A program made the position numbers and the translations under genes. A stretch of 64,000 nucleotides of DNA, from NCBI RefSeq assembly GCF_013410065.1, contig NZ_JACCCW010000002.1:744001-808000 (forward strand). The letters are read 5' to 3'. Within the stretch, counting starts at the first letter, position 1. Each line of letters starts with the position of its first letter. A model generated the notes under the pieces. That model ran no database searches. It saw nothing but the letters and a program-made list of their open reading frames with translations, and was not told where the DNA came from. The DNA comes from Granulicella arctica. Its GTDB lineage: Bacteria; Acidobacteriota; Terriglobia; Terriglobales; Acidobacteriaceae. This document shows, in pieces, positions 36,331-49,260 of this stretch.

Positions 36331-36379
36331 AAAAACCGCTCGCCACTCGGTACACTCTACCTAAGGCGAGCGGCTTTTT
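36331..36379 (+). terminator. Terminator-like hairpin before glpK
   Basis: AAAAACCGCTCGCC (36331-36344) and GGCGAGCGG then CTTTTT (36365-36379) form a 9-bp GC-rich stem with a 20-base loop and a T-run. It ends 80 bases after nothing but LysR's tail region and only 40 bases before the glpK ATG, so it either terminates lysR or attenuates glpKFD. Confidence 0.65.
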
Positions 36380-36419
36380 ATGCCTGCTTTTGTTTGCCGA
36401 GTCGCAGGGAGGAAAGTGC

Positions 36420-37922
<1,503 letters not shown>

Positions 37923-37950
37923 CGCAGTAGAGAACTGAAAGGCTCCATCC

Positions 37951-38760
37951 ATGAAGAAAGCGTTTCTCGGAGAGTTGATCGCGGAAGCGGTCGCCATGTT
38001 CATCATCATCGCCATCGGTGACTCGGTCGCCGCGATGTACACCCTCTACGATCCCAGCCCCTACCAGACTGCCTACTGGGGTGTCTGCATCACCTGGGGC
38101 CTCGCGGTGACCATCGCCATTTACACGACTGCCTCGATCAGCGGCTGCCACGCAAACCCTGCCGTCACGCTTGCTCTCGCATTCTTTCGCAAGTTCTCCT
38201 GGAGCAAGGTTGTCCCCTACTGCCTCGCCCAAGTGGCTGGAGGCTTCCTGGGAGCAGCGACGGTCTATGCACTCTTCTCTCCCGTCATCGATCGCTTCAA
38301 CGCGCTGCACCATCTCACTCGCGCCTCGGGTGGAGCGGCAGGCGTCTTCTTTACACACCCCAGCCTCGCCATCACTCCTATGCATGCCTTTACCGACCAG
38401 ATCATCCTCACCGGGATACTAGTCTTCGGGATCTTCGCTATCACCGAGCAGTACAACGAGCAGGCTCCCGGAGCGAACTCCGGCGCGCTCATCATTGGTT
38501 TTCTCGTCGCCGCTATTGGAGCTTCCATGGGCTATCTCGAGGCATGGGCGATCAATCCCGCTCGCGACTTCGGTCCTCGACTCTTTTGCTTCCTCACTGG
38601 CTGGGGCAGTTCGGCCCTACCCTCGCCTGACAATTATTGGTGGATCCCCATTGTCGCCCCATTGATCGGAGGCGTAGTCGGCGGCGGAGCCTACCAGTTG
38701 CTGATCCACCAGTTCCTGCCTACTCGAAACCGGGCAATTACAGCGCAGATGAATCCATAG
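37951..38760 (+). CDS. glpF: Glycerol facilitator, MIP/aquaporin family
   Basis: 269-aa six-helix channel admitting glycerol down its gradient. Both pore half-helix signatures are present: SGCHANPAVTLALA and AWAINPARDFGPRLF; the Asp after the second NPAR is the residue typical of glycerol-conducting members. The N-terminus MKKAFLGELIAEAVAMFIIIAIGDSVAA is characteristic. It follows glpK by 28 bases. The order kinase-then-channel is reversed compared with E. coli glpFK, but the grouping leaves little doubt about the substrate. Confidence 0.95.
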   Translation: MKKAFLGELIAEAVAMFIIIAIGDSVAAMYTLYDPSPYQTAYWGVCITWGLAVTIAIYTTASISGCHANPAVTLALAFFRKFSWSKVVPYCLAQVAGGFLGAATVYALFSPVIDRFNALHHLTRASGGAAGVFFTHPSLAITPMHAFTDQIILTGILVFGIFAITEQYNEQAPGANSGALIIGFLVAAIGASMGYLEAWAINPARDFGPRLFCFLTGWGSSALPSPDNYWWIPIVAPLIGGVVGGGAYQLLIHQFLPTRNRAITAQMNP

Positions 38761-38883
38761 GTTGGCGACCTCATCCTTGCGGCAGTCTATCGTTGCTCAG
38801 GTAGGCATTGCGCGTAACTTGCTCTGCCGATATCTTTGGTATCTTTCAACGAGACCAGCATCCAATTCCATCAGAGGACATGC

Positions 38884-40440
38884 ATGACCCGTACTGCCAC
38901 GATCGCCGCGCTCGACAACGACTTTGACGTTCTTATCATCGGCGGCGGAGCCACCGGCCTCGGTATCGCCGTGGACGCCGTCACACGTGGCTTCAATACC
39001 GCTCTTGTCGAGGCAGGCGACTTCGCCCAGGCAACCTCCAGCCGCGCCACCAAGCTCGTCCATGGAGGCGTCCGCTACCTCGCCAGCGGTCAGATTCATC
39101 TCGTGTATGAAGCTCTGCACGAGCGTGCTGTCATGGTCCGCAACGCTCCGCATCTTGTCCATCCGCTCCCCTTCATCATCCCCGCGAACCACCTCTACGA
39201 GCTGCCGTACTATGGCGCTGGACTCACGCTCTACGATTTTCTCTCGGGCAAATCCACGCTCGGTCCGACGAAGATCCTCGGTAAAGAAGCCACCCTCGCG
39301 CGCATCCCCGGCCTAAAACCTGACCACCTCAGTGGCGGCGTCCTCTACCACGACGGCCAATTCAACGACGCCCGCCTTGCGCTAGCTCTGGCCCGCACCG
39401 CTGCCGATCACAGGGCCGTCATCGCCAACTACACCCGCTGTGTTCGCCTCATCCATAGCGGCAAGAAGCTGACCGGAGCCGTAGTCCGCGACCTTGAGAC
39501 CGGTGCCGAAGTCTCGATCCGCGCCAAGGTCGTTATCAACGCCACGGGCATCTTCGTCGATGAGATTCGCCGCATGGATGAGCCGGAGATCCCCACGCTC
39601 CTCTCAGTCAGTCGCGGCACTCATATTGTCGTCCCAGCCGATGTCCTTGGAGGCGACAACGCCATCATGGTTCCCAAGACCGATGATGGTCGCGTAATCT
39701 TCGCGATCCCCTGGCAGGGCCGCGTCGTTATCGGTACCACCGACATCCCTGCACACGCGTCCGTCATGGAGCCCGGCCATACTGAGGCCGAGATCGATTA
39801 TCTCCTCGAGCTCGCCAACCTCTATCTAGCCCGTCCCATCGACCGAAGCGACATCCTCGCCGTCTTCTCGGGCCTGCGCCCGCTCGTCACTGGTAAGAGC
39901 GCCACCACTTCGAAGCTCTCTCGTGAGCACCATATCGACACCTCTGCTAACGGCCTCATCACTGTCGCTGGAGGCAAGTGGACGACCTACCGCCGCATGG
40001 CCGAGGACACCCTCAACTTCGCCATCAAGCAGGGAAGTATCCCCGATCGAAAGTGCGTCTCCGCCACTGTAGCCCTCCGCGGAGCCACCACCAGTCACAT
40101 TGCCAGCGACCGCTACCTCCGCGAGTATGGCACCGACGCCTCTACAGTTCTCACCCTGATGGCGCACGATCTGGATCTCGCCGAGTCCATCGACTCAGAG
40201 CTCCCCTACACCTTCGCACAGGTCCTCTATGCCGTCCGCGAGGAGATGGCCCGAACCGTCGAAGATGTACTCTCTCGTCGGACGCGCTCCATCCTTCTCG
40301 ACGCTAAAGCCGCTATGCGAGCTGCTCCTCAGGTCGCCGCCCTCATGGCAAAGGAGCTCGGACAAACCTCCGAATGGCAACAATCGCAGGTAGCCGCCTT
40401 CAACCAACTGGCCCAGACCGACTATCTACTCCATACCTGA
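38884..40440 (+). CDS. glpD: Glycerol-3-phosphate dehydrogenase, FAD-dependent
   Basis: 518 aa. Membrane-associated flavoenzyme that oxidises sn-glycerol 3-phosphate to dihydroxyacetone phosphate, passing electrons to quinone. The ATG at 38884 has AGAGGACA upstream. FAD-binding signature FDVLIIGGGATGLGIAVDAVTRGFNTALVEAGDFAQATSSRATKLVHGGVRYL, then GVLYHDGQFNDARL, VVINATGIFVDEIR, IPWQGRVVIGTTD, and FSGLRPLVTGKSATTSKLSREHHI, all family-typical. The C-terminal helical domain is present. It follows glpF by 123 bases in the same direction, so it probably belongs to the glp transcription unit, perhaps with its own promoter. Confidence 0.95.
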   Translation: MTRTATIAALDNDFDVLIIGGGATGLGIAVDAVTRGFNTALVEAGDFAQATSSRATKLVHGGVRYLASGQIHLVYEALHERAVMVRNAPHLVHPLPFIIPANHLYELPYYGAGLTLYDFLSGKSTLGPTKILGKEATLARIPGLKPDHLSGGVLYHDGQFNDARLALALARTAADHRAVIANYTRCVRLIHSGKKLTGAVVRDLETGAEVSIRAKVVINATGIFVDEIRRMDEPEIPTLLSVSRGTHIVVPADVLGGDNAIMVPKTDDGRVIFAIPWQGRVVIGTTDIPAHASVMEPGHTEAEIDYLLELANLYLARPIDRSDILAVFSGLRPLVTGKSATTSKLSREHHIDTSANGLITVAGGKWTTYRRMAEDTLNFAIKQGSIPDRKCVSATVALRGATTSHIASDRYLREYGTDASTVLTLMAHDLDLAESIDSELPYTFAQVLYAVREEMARTVEDVLSRRTRSILLDAKAAMRAAPQVAALMAKELGQTSEWQQSQVAAFNQLAQTDYLLHT

Positions 40441-40466
40441 TGCGGATCTATATTCTGGAGGGACTG

Positions 40467-42047
40467 CTAACTCTCCAGGCATTCCTTGCGAATGGCCCTC
40501 AGTTCGGGAAGAATTCGACCAAGCGGCACAGCCTCCGCATCGGCGCTACCCAGGGCAAAGTACGCACTCCGGAAGAGCGGGTATAGCCGGTTGTAGCGCT
40601 GCACCTGCTCCGGCTGCGGCTCGAAGATCTTGAACGGTGGGCAGAGCGCATCCTGCGCCGTCTTGATCGAATCGAAATCGCCCGCAGCAAGGAACGCGAA
40701 GATCACTGAGCCAAGACTCGTTACATCTCCATCCGGAACCAGCACTGGCTTGTTCAGAGCATTCGCATAGATCTGATTCAACGTCGCATTCCGCTTCGGG
40801 ATACCGCCGCCGTTGATGACCCGGTTGATCGGCGCGCCGTTCTCTTCCATTCGCTCGAAGATCACTCGCGTATGCAGAGCCGTTCCTTCGACCGCAGCGA
40901 ACAGCTCATCCGCTGCCGTGTGATACAGATTCCAGCCGAAGGTGACACCGCCGAGCTCCGGATTGACCAGCACTGTCCGGTCGCCGTTATCCCACGTCAG
41001 CCGCAGCAAGCCTGTCTGTCCTGCTTGGTACTGCGCGGTCTCCGCCGAAAGCTCCGCGACGGTCTTTCCCGCTCTCTTCGCAATCGCCGCAAAAATGTCG
41101 CCTACAGCCGACATGCCCGCCTCGATGCCGACCTCGTTCGGGTACACCGAACCCGGAACGACGCCGCAGACTCCCGGAACCAGCGTCTGTTTGTCGCTCA
41201 TCCCGATGATGCAGGTCGAGGTCCCGATCACATTCACCACATCGCCCAGACGGATATTCGCTCCTACTGCATCCCAATGCGCGTCGAAGGCTCCGGTTGG
41301 GATCGGAATTCCCGCTTCAAGCCCCAACTTCTCTGCCCACTCCGCGCTCAGATGTCCCGCTAGCTTTTCGGAGGTCTGGAATTTGCCGGTGATCTTCTCG
41401 CGTACGCCGGCAAGCAGGGGATCGACGCCGACGAGGAACTCTTCCGGCGGCAAGCCTCCCCAGCGCGGATTCCACATCCACTTGTGCCCCATCGCGCAGA
41501 TGCTGCGGGGGATTTTGTTCGGGTCGGTGATGCCGCAGAGGGTGGCGGCGACCATGTCGCAGTGTTCTAGGGCGGTGACAAGCTTTGGGCGTAGGGTGGG
41601 GTTGTGGCGTAGCCAATGCAGCAGCTTCGACCAACCCCATTCGGAGGAGTAGACGCCGCCGCACCACTCGATGCCTTCGAATCCGGTGCGGTGGGCGGCT
41701 TCGGTGATCTCGGCGGCTTCGCCCGCGGCGCGGTGGTCGGCCCAGAGATAATACTCGCCTAGCGGGACCAGACCCTCGCCGACCATGATGACGCTCGAGC
41801 CGGTTGTGTCTAGAGCTATCGACCGTATCTGATTGCCTTCTATGCCACTTACCTTGACCGCCTCGTGCATGGCGAGAGTCAGCGCAGTCATCTGATCGTC
41901 GTGGCTCTGGGTGGCGAGATTGGGATCGGTGGCCGAGCGGTGAAGCGGGTATTCGGCGGTGGCCATGCCCAGTTTGCCGCGCTCTTTGTCGAAGATGGAG
42001 ATGCGAACGCTCAGCGTTCCGAAGTCGACTCCTGCCACAATGCTCAT
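40467..42047 (-). CDS. araB: Ribulokinase (FGGY family)
   Basis: 526 aa. Phosphorylates L-ribulose (and related ribuloses) with ATP. The opening GVDFGTLSVRISIFDKERGKLGMATAEYPLHR and DPNLATQSHDDQM are distinctive for ribulokinase within FGGY. Later: IALDTTGSSVIMV, YYLWADHRAAGEA, GGVYSSEWGWSKLLHWLR, TGAFDAHWDAVGANI, VIGTSTCIIGM and INGGGIPKRNATLNQIYANAL. An AAGGATC site precedes the ATG. It converges on glpD with 26 bases between stops. No araA, araD or pentose transporter is present in the window, so it is an isolated arabinose-pathway gene here. Confidence 0.93.
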   Translation of the reverse strand: MSIVAGVDFGTLSVRISIFDKERGKLGMATAEYPLHRSATDPNLATQSHDDQMTALTLAMHEAVKVSGIEGNQIRSIALDTTGSSVIMVGEGLVPLGEYYLWADHRAAGEAAEITEAAHRTGFEGIEWCGGVYSSEWGWSKLLHWLRHNPTLRPKLVTALEHCDMVAATLCGITDPNKIPRSICAMGHKWMWNPRWGGLPPEEFLVGVDPLLAGVREKITGKFQTSEKLAGHLSAEWAEKLGLEAGIPIPTGAFDAHWDAVGANIRLGDVVNVIGTSTCIIGMSDKQTLVPGVCGVVPGSVYPNEVGIEAGMSAVGDIFAAIAKRAGKTVAELSAETAQYQAGQTGLLRLTWDNGDRTVLVNPELGGVTFGWNLYHTAADELFAAVEGTALHTRVIFERMEENGAPINRVINGGGIPKRNATLNQIYANALNKPVLVPDGDVTSLGSVIFAFLAAGDFDSIKTAQDALCPPFKIFEPQPEQVQRYNRLYPLFRSAYFALGSADAEAVPLGRILPELRAIRKECLES

Positions 42048-42156
42048 AAAAGATCCTTTTGAGTAACCGTTTTCTCGTTGCCTAGGAGAGTGTAACGCAG
42101 AGTGAAAACTTGACAGAATGGCTGTGCAGAAACCGTGCTTTTTCGTCCGAAAGCAG

Positions 42157-42198
42157 AGTGTAACTACAAAAGCGGAGTTACGGTTTTGTAGTTACACT
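42157..42198. repeat. 15-bp perfect inverted repeat, 12-base loop
   Basis: The arms AGTGTAACTACAAAA (42157-42171) and its exact complement (42184-42198) flank a 12-base loop. It lies just after the stop of the leftward VOC gene, so on the minus strand it could stabilise or end that transcript, though no T-run follows. It is also upstream of araB. Confidence 0.6.
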
Positions 42199-42203
42199 TT
42201 TGG

Positions 42204-42623
42204 TCATTTGGCGAAGAGCTGACCGAGGTCGGCGAAGGCTTTAAACTCAAGGGCGTTTCCGGCGGGGTCGAGGAAGAACATAGTGGCCTGCTCGCCTACC
42301 TCACCCTTGAAACGGATGTAGGGTTCGATCACAAATTTGGTGCCTGCCGTGCGCAGACGGTCGGCAAGTACCTCCCATTGATCCATCGTGAGGACGACGC
42401 CGAAGTGCGGAACCGGGACGTCGTGGCCATCGACGGGGTTGTGATGAGCCTTTTCGATGGTGGATGCCGGTTTCAGATGGGTGACGATCTGGTGGCCGAA
42501 GAGGTCGAAGTCGATCCACTGGTTCGAGCTGCGTCCTTCAGGACAGCCGAGGGTGGTGCCGTAGAAGTGGCGCGCTGCATCGAGGTCGTCGACAGGAAAG
42601 GCGAGGTGGAACGGGGTGAGCAT
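42204..42623 (-). CDS. VOC-superfamily protein (glyoxalase/dioxygenase fold)
   Basis: 139 aa from ATG 42623, chosen because CAGGAGA lies upstream and the fold begins at once ([30 protein letters not shown]). Paired beta-alpha-beta-beta-beta modules. Candidate metal ligands are His in FHLAF, His in VPHFGVVL, and Glu in [32 protein letters not shown] and [14 protein letters not shown] match the common VOC family form. Members include glyoxalase I, fosfomycin-resistance enzymes and extradiol dioxygenases; this subfamily is uncharacterised. Probably monocistronic. Its loose ribosome spacing is unremarkable. Confidence 0.85.
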   Translation of the reverse strand: MLTPFHLAFPVDDLDAARHFYGTTLGCPEGRSSNQWIDFDLFGHQIVTHLKPASTIEKAHHNPVDGHDVPVPHFGVVLTMDQWEVLADRLRTAGTKFVIEPYIRFKGEVGEQATMFFLDPAGNALEFKAFADLGQLFAK

Positions 42624-42763
42624 GAATGTCTCCTGTTCCGCATCATATCGCGAGCCCAGATCTATAAGAGGAGCAAGATCATGCTGTGCATTCGCCAATT
42701 CCCATGATGATTTTTGTCGAAAGGTCTAGTGCCGTATCTGTAAGACACATATACTCAACTTGA

Positions 42764-44323
42764 ATGCCTGCTAACCAACTTTTCTACGGCGACAACCTCG
42801 ATGTCCTTCGCAAGCACATCCGCGACGAATCGGTCGATCTTTGTTACATCGATCCGCCTTTCAACTCTAAGCGTACCTACAACCAGATCTATAACAATAT
42901 AGGTATTGAAGATGCTGCCCAAGCTCAGGCTTTTATAGATACATGGTTATGGAATGACCAAGCAGCGGCAGGGCTGGATGAAATACTTGCGAATGAGCAA
43001 GGCAGATTCCAACCTCAAACTGTTGAATTGATAAAGGGGCTTCACGCTGTTTTGGGCAAGGGAAGCCTTCTCGCATACCTCATTAGCATTACCTTGCGTG
43101 TGACAGAAATTCAAAGAATATTGAAGCCTACTGGCAGTTTTTATTTGCATTGCGATCCGACCGCTAGCCATTATCTCAAATTGGTGCTCGACGGAGTGTT
43201 TTGTTCTCGTGGCGGGGAATATGTAAACGAAATTACGTGGTGCTATGAGTTGGGTGGGCGAATCTCTCGCAAGGCGTTTGGAAGAAGACACGATGTTTTG
43301 CTTTTCTACACGAAAAGTGAAGACTACAACTTTTATTGGGACGATGTTCTTGAGCCATGGTCTGATGAAGGTGTTGCGAAATTTCGTCATGAAGACGAAA
43401 AAGGAAGATATCGACTAATCGGTCGTTTTATCAAAGGAAGTCCGATAAAGGGTCACAGGGACATCAGCCCCGAATGGGAGAAGACCAATCCTGAACTTGT
43501 TCAGCGGTATTATCTCAAGCCAGGGAAAATGCAGGTTGATTTCTGGAATATTTCGCCGATTAATCAGGTAGCAAAAGAACGCTTGGGATATCCAACCCAA
43601 AAGCCGGAAGCTCTCTTAGAGCGTGTGATTAGCGCAAGCAGTAAAGAGGGTGATTTAGTTCTTGATGCTTATTGCGGCTGTGGGACAACCGTTGCTGTAG
43701 CCGAACGTCTGAACCGTCGGTGGATTGGTGTAGACATCACCTATCAGTCCATTTCATTGATTATGAAGCGACTATCGGATACTTATGGGGCTCAAGTCGA
43801 GAATGAAATTTCATTGAACGGCATACCTCGTGATATGGCATCCGCAAGAGCCTTGGCACATAAAAAAGATGATCGGCTCCGCAAAGAATTCGAAAAGTGG
43901 GCTATTCTCACCTACGCTACTAATCGCGCAATCATCAATGATAAAAAAGGTGCTGACGGTGGGATTGATGGAGTCGCTTATTTCAAGACTGGCAAAACTG
44001 ATAATGCGAAGTTAATTTTCCAAGCAAAATCTGGAGCAGTCAAACGTAGTGATATTGCCACCCTACGTGGAGATATGGAAAAGTCTGCAGCGGCCATGGC
44101 TTGCCTTATAACTCTAGAAGAGCCTTCCAAGCCGATGATTGCAGAAGCTCGTGAAGCTGGGAAATATCTCCATGCTGAGATGGGGAGAAGCTACGACAAG
44201 ATTAGTATTGTTACTGTTCGTGAAATTGTTGAAGATGGCAAGCGCCTCGATATTCCAATGAGTGTAGAGGTTCTGAAAGCAGCTCAACGTAATCTCAATG
44301 AAGAGCAATTGCGGTTGCTCTAA
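42764..44323 (+). CDS. DNA methyltransferase fused to Mrr-like nuclease domain
   Basis: 519 aa, possibly a one-protein restriction-modification enzyme. Residues 1-~345 are a beta-class N4-cytosine/N6-adenine methyltransferase: motif IV Asp30-Pro-Pro-Phe comes first, and the AdoMet-binding motif DAYCGCGTT (from 301) comes after the central recognition region, followed by RRWIGVDI. YPTQKPEALLERVI is the typical pre-motif-I element. Residues ~375-519 look like a PD-(D/E)xK domain of Mrr type: GADGGIDG (Asp398, Asp402) and FQAKSG (Gln420, Lys422). Base composition is visibly more AT-rich than every neighbour, with short strings of A/T and different codon choice, so recent transfer is likely. No separate restriction or specificity gene adjoins. 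Recognition sequence unknown. Confidence 0.85.
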   Translation: MPANQLFYGDNLDVLRKHIRDESVDLCYIDPPFNSKRTYNQIYNNIGIEDAAQAQAFIDTWLWNDQAAAGLDEILANEQGRFQPQTVELIKGLHAVLGKGSLLAYLISITLRVTEIQRILKPTGSFYLHCDPTASHYLKLVLDGVFCSRGGEYVNEITWCYELGGRISRKAFGRRHDVLLFYTKSEDYNFYWDDVLEPWSDEGVAKFRHEDEKGRYRLIGRFIKGSPIKGHRDISPEWEKTNPELVQRYYLKPGKMQVDFWNISPINQVAKERLGYPTQKPEALLERVISASSKEGDLVLDAYCGCGTTVAVAERLNRRWIGVDITYQSISLIMKRLSDTYGAQVENEISLNGIPRDMASARALAHKKDDRLRKEFEKWAILTYATNRAIINDKKGADGGIDGVAYFKTGKTDNAKLIFQAKSGAVKRSDIATLRGDMEKSAAAMACLITLEEPSKPMIAEAREAGKYLHAEMGRSYDKISIVTVREIVEDGKRLDIPMSVEVLKAAQRNLNEEQLRLL

Positions 44324-44351
44324 TTTTCGTAACTTGTACCAGAGCCACGGC

Positions 44352-45326
44352 CTACCAGCCGCGGGTCTGCATGAGGTCACGCTCTTCGATGGCGGCGGCG
44401 GCGAGGCCCTTCATAGTGCCGGTGACGGCTTCTGAGGCTTCGGCGACGATTTTGGGATCGTTGAAGTGGGCGGTGGCTAGGACGATAGCCCGGGCGCGGG
44501 AGACGGCCTCTTCGCGTTCCTTCGGGTTGTTCTCGACGTCGAGCGGGGTGGCACGCTCCTTCATGAAGATGCCGGAGCCGACGAAGACGGTCTCGGCGCC
44601 TAGCTGCATCATGAGAGCGGCGTCGGCCGGGGTGGCGATGCCGCCGGCGGAGAAGTTGGGGACGGGGAGCTTGCCGGCCTTCGCGACCATTCTGCAAAGC
44701 TCGTAGGGCGCGCCGTGGATCTTGGCGGCGTTGTAGAGCTCTTCGTCGCCGAGGACGGTGAGGGCTTTGATCTCGCGGACGATCTGACGCATGTGCTGGA
44801 CGGCGTGGACGACATCGCCGGTGCCGGGCTCGCCCTTGGTGCGGATCATGGCTGCGCCTTCAGCGATGCGACGAAGGGCTTCGCCGAGGTTGCGTGCACC
44901 GCAGACGAAGGGGGTGGTGAAGGCGTGCTTGTCGATGTGGTAGACCTCATCGGCTGGGGTGAGGACCTCGGACTCGTCGATGAAGTCGACGCCGAGATGT
45001 TCGAGAACCTGGGCCTCGGCGAAGTGGCCGATGCGGGCCTTGGCCATGACCGGGATGGAGACGGCGGCCATGATCTCTTTGATGAGCTTGGGGTTAGCCA
45101 TGCGGGCGACGCCGCCTTCGGCACGGATCATGGCGGGGACGCGCTCGAGCGCCATGACGGAGATAGCTCCAGCCTCTTCGGCGATGCGGGCCTGCTCGAC
45201 GTTCATGACGTCCATGATGACGCCGCCCTTGAGCATCTCGGCGAGACCGACCTTGAGACGGAGGCCCTGGGCCGTGGTGTTGGTCGATCCGTAGTTTCCG
45301 TTGCCGTTTGAGGTGTGATCTGCCAT
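44352..45326 (-). CDS. pdxS: Pyridoxal 5'-phosphate synthase lyase subunit
   Basis: 324 aa. TIM-barrel subunit that builds PLP from ribose 5-phosphate, glyceraldehyde 3-phosphate and ammonia delivered by the PdxT glutaminase. Very strongly conserved: [95 protein letters not shown] and [35 protein letters not shown]. The active-site lysines (in MAKARIGH and NLGEAL/RTKGE regions) are present. AAGGAG precedes the ATG. Usually pdxT follows directly; here the next gene on this strand is a VOC protein, with the AT-rich methyltransferase between them, 28 bases from the pdxS stop. Confidence 0.97.
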   Translation of the reverse strand: MADHTSNGNGNYGSTNTTAQGLRLKVGLAEMLKGGVIMDVMNVEQARIAEEAGAISVMALERVPAMIRAEGGVARMANPKLIKEIMAAVSIPVMAKARIGHFAEAQVLEHLGVDFIDESEVLTPADEVYHIDKHAFTTPFVCGARNLGEALRRIAEGAAMIRTKGEPGTGDVVHAVQHMRQIVREIKALTVLGDEELYNAAKIHGAPYELCRMVAKAGKLPVPNFSAGGIATPADAALMMQLGAETVFVGSGIFMKERATPLDVENNPKEREEAVSRARAIVLATAHFNDPKIVAEASEAVTGTMKGLAAAAIEERDLMQTRGW

Positions 45327-45545
45327 GGGTTCTCCTTGTGCCGCGGGAGGCTTCTGGGGCCTGCTTGTCGTATGACCGCGTGAATTCTAAGGATAGCAGT
45401 TTTTAGGGGTGAGCTTCAGAGAGTAATGCCTGTGGTTCGCGGGTGGCGGATTTTGCTGAAAATTCAAGGAAGATTTATATGGAGGGGCGAAGAAGTGGCC
45501 CATGCTGGCGGAAGGGCGGTCGTGCCGCCGCGTGAGGAGATGCCG

Positions 45546-46274
45546 ATGGTAGTGGAGAGCGTCGCGGAACTGACGATTGTGATTCCGGCGAAGGATGAGA
45601 TAGAGATGCTGCCGAAGTTGTTAGGGTCTCTGTGCAGGCAGGACTATGCGCTGATGCGCAAGACGCGTGTGCTGGTGGCGGATGCGGGGTCGACCGATGG
45701 AACGGTGGCAGCGGCGTTAGGGTTTCGGGACAGGCTGGCGATCGAGGTGGTTCCGGGGGGGCTGCCGTCGGTGGGGCGGAACGCCGGTGCTCGACTGGCC
45801 GATACGAAGTATGTGCTGTTTCTGGATGCGGATGTGGAGCTGGCAGAGCCGACGCTGCTGCGGCGGGCCATGGGTGCGATGAAGCGGCGGGATCTGCACC
45901 TGGCGACGACAAATATTGCGTGCCGGCATGGTGGGTTCTTCGATGATCTGCTGTATGCGGGGAACAACTTCATGCAGCACGTGGGATCGAAGCTGAAGCC
46001 GTTTGCGACGGGGATGTTCATGCTGTTCGAGCGGGAGGCATTCTGGGCGCTGGGTGGGTTCAACGAAGAGGCGCTGTTCGCGGAGGACTATCTGTTGTCG
46101 AAGGGCGTGGCTCGGCAGCGGTTCCGGATCGTGAAGGGGAAGGTGCTGACGACGAATCGGCGCTTCCGCAAGCTGGGGCATGGGCGGATGGTGTTTATGT
46201 TCTTCCAGACGATGATGCATAGCTGGGATGAGGAGTACTTCTTGCGGGACCGGGGGTATTGGGGAGCTAGCTAG
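45546..46274 (+). CDS. Family 2 glycosyltransferase
   Basis: 242 aa from ATG 45546, chosen for GAGGAG at 45534-45539 with 6-base spacing; the GT-A fold then begins directly (ELTIVIPAKDEIEMLPKLLGSL). Nucleotide-sugar motifs: VLVADAGSTDGTV, LPSVGRNAGARLADTKYVLFLDADVEL (DxD-like LDADV). The acceptor region has GGFNEEALFAEDYLLSKGV (ED motif). There are few hydrophobic helices, so it is probably soluble or peripheral. It resembles SpsA-like enzymes working on glycolipids or capsule. It overlaps the convergent thioesterase gene by 4 bases at the stops. The acceptor and sugar are unknown. Confidence 0.88.
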   Translation: MVVESVAELTIVIPAKDEIEMLPKLLGSLCRQDYALMRKTRVLVADAGSTDGTVAAALGFRDRLAIEVVPGGLPSVGRNAGARLADTKYVLFLDADVELAEPTLLRRAMGAMKRRDLHLATTNIACRHGGFFDDLLYAGNNFMQHVGSKLKPFATGMFMLFEREAFWALGGFNEEALFAEDYLLSKGVARQRFRIVKGKVLTTNRRFRKLGHGRMVFMFFQTMMHSWDEEYFLRDRGYWGAS

Positions 46275-46753
46275 AGTCGCTTGAGGACGGCGGGGTCAAC
46301 GACGAGGAAGAGGCCGGTGGCCTGGGCGAGGATGGTGCCTTCGGCGGTGGTGAGTTCAGCCTGGTGGTAGAGCTTGCGGCCTTCGCGACGAAGGTGGCGT
46401 CCGATGAGGGTGAGGGGCTGGTTGAGTGGCGATGGGCGGAGATAGTCGACCTGCATGTTGCGGGTGACGGCGAGGACTTCGAGTGGGCGGTTGAGCTTGC
46501 TCATGGCCTCGTCGAGGAGTGTGGCGATGATGCCGCCGTGGATGTAGCCGGGTGGGCCCTCGTGCAGTCGCGTGAGATTGACTGGCGCGGTGGCGGTGAG
46601 GTCTGCGGCGTCGATGACGAACTTGAGATGCAGGCCCTGGGGGTTGGTGGGGCCGCAGCCGAAGCAGTTGGTGCCCCGCTTGGCGGCCTCGGGGGATTGC
46701 ATGGCGTCGTCCATGGAGGCGGGGAGGTGGCGGGCTTCTTCGGGGATGGGCAT
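46271..46753 (-). CDS. Hotdog-fold thioesterase, PaaI-like
   Basis: 160-aa cytoplasmic acyl-CoA thioesterase-type protein. The N-terminal element NCFGCGPTNPQGLHLKF is typical of one PaaI subgroup. The hotdog core contains GPPGYIHGGIIATLLDEAMSKL, with HGGIIATLLDE as the active-site signature, and VTRNMQVDYLRPSPLNQPL. It starts 5 bases after the recQ stop on the same strand, so it is very likely cotranscribed with recQ. No functional link to helicase is evident. The acyl substrate is unknown. Confidence 0.9.
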   Translation of the reverse strand: MPIPEEARHLPASMDDAMQSPEAAKRGTNCFGCGPTNPQGLHLKFVIDAADLTATAPVNLTRLHEGPPGYIHGGIIATLLDEAMSKLNRPLEVLAVTRNMQVDYLRPSPLNQPLTLIGRHLRREGRKLYHQAELTTAEGTILAQATGLFLVVDPAVLKRL

Positions 46754-46758
46754 GGTGG

Positions 46759-49197
<2,439 letters not shown>

Positions 49198-49260
49198 GCG
49201 GCTGGTTCAGTTTCGCATGTTCTTCGTGTGTGCGTGGTTGACGGTGTTACTGCCTTGGGT

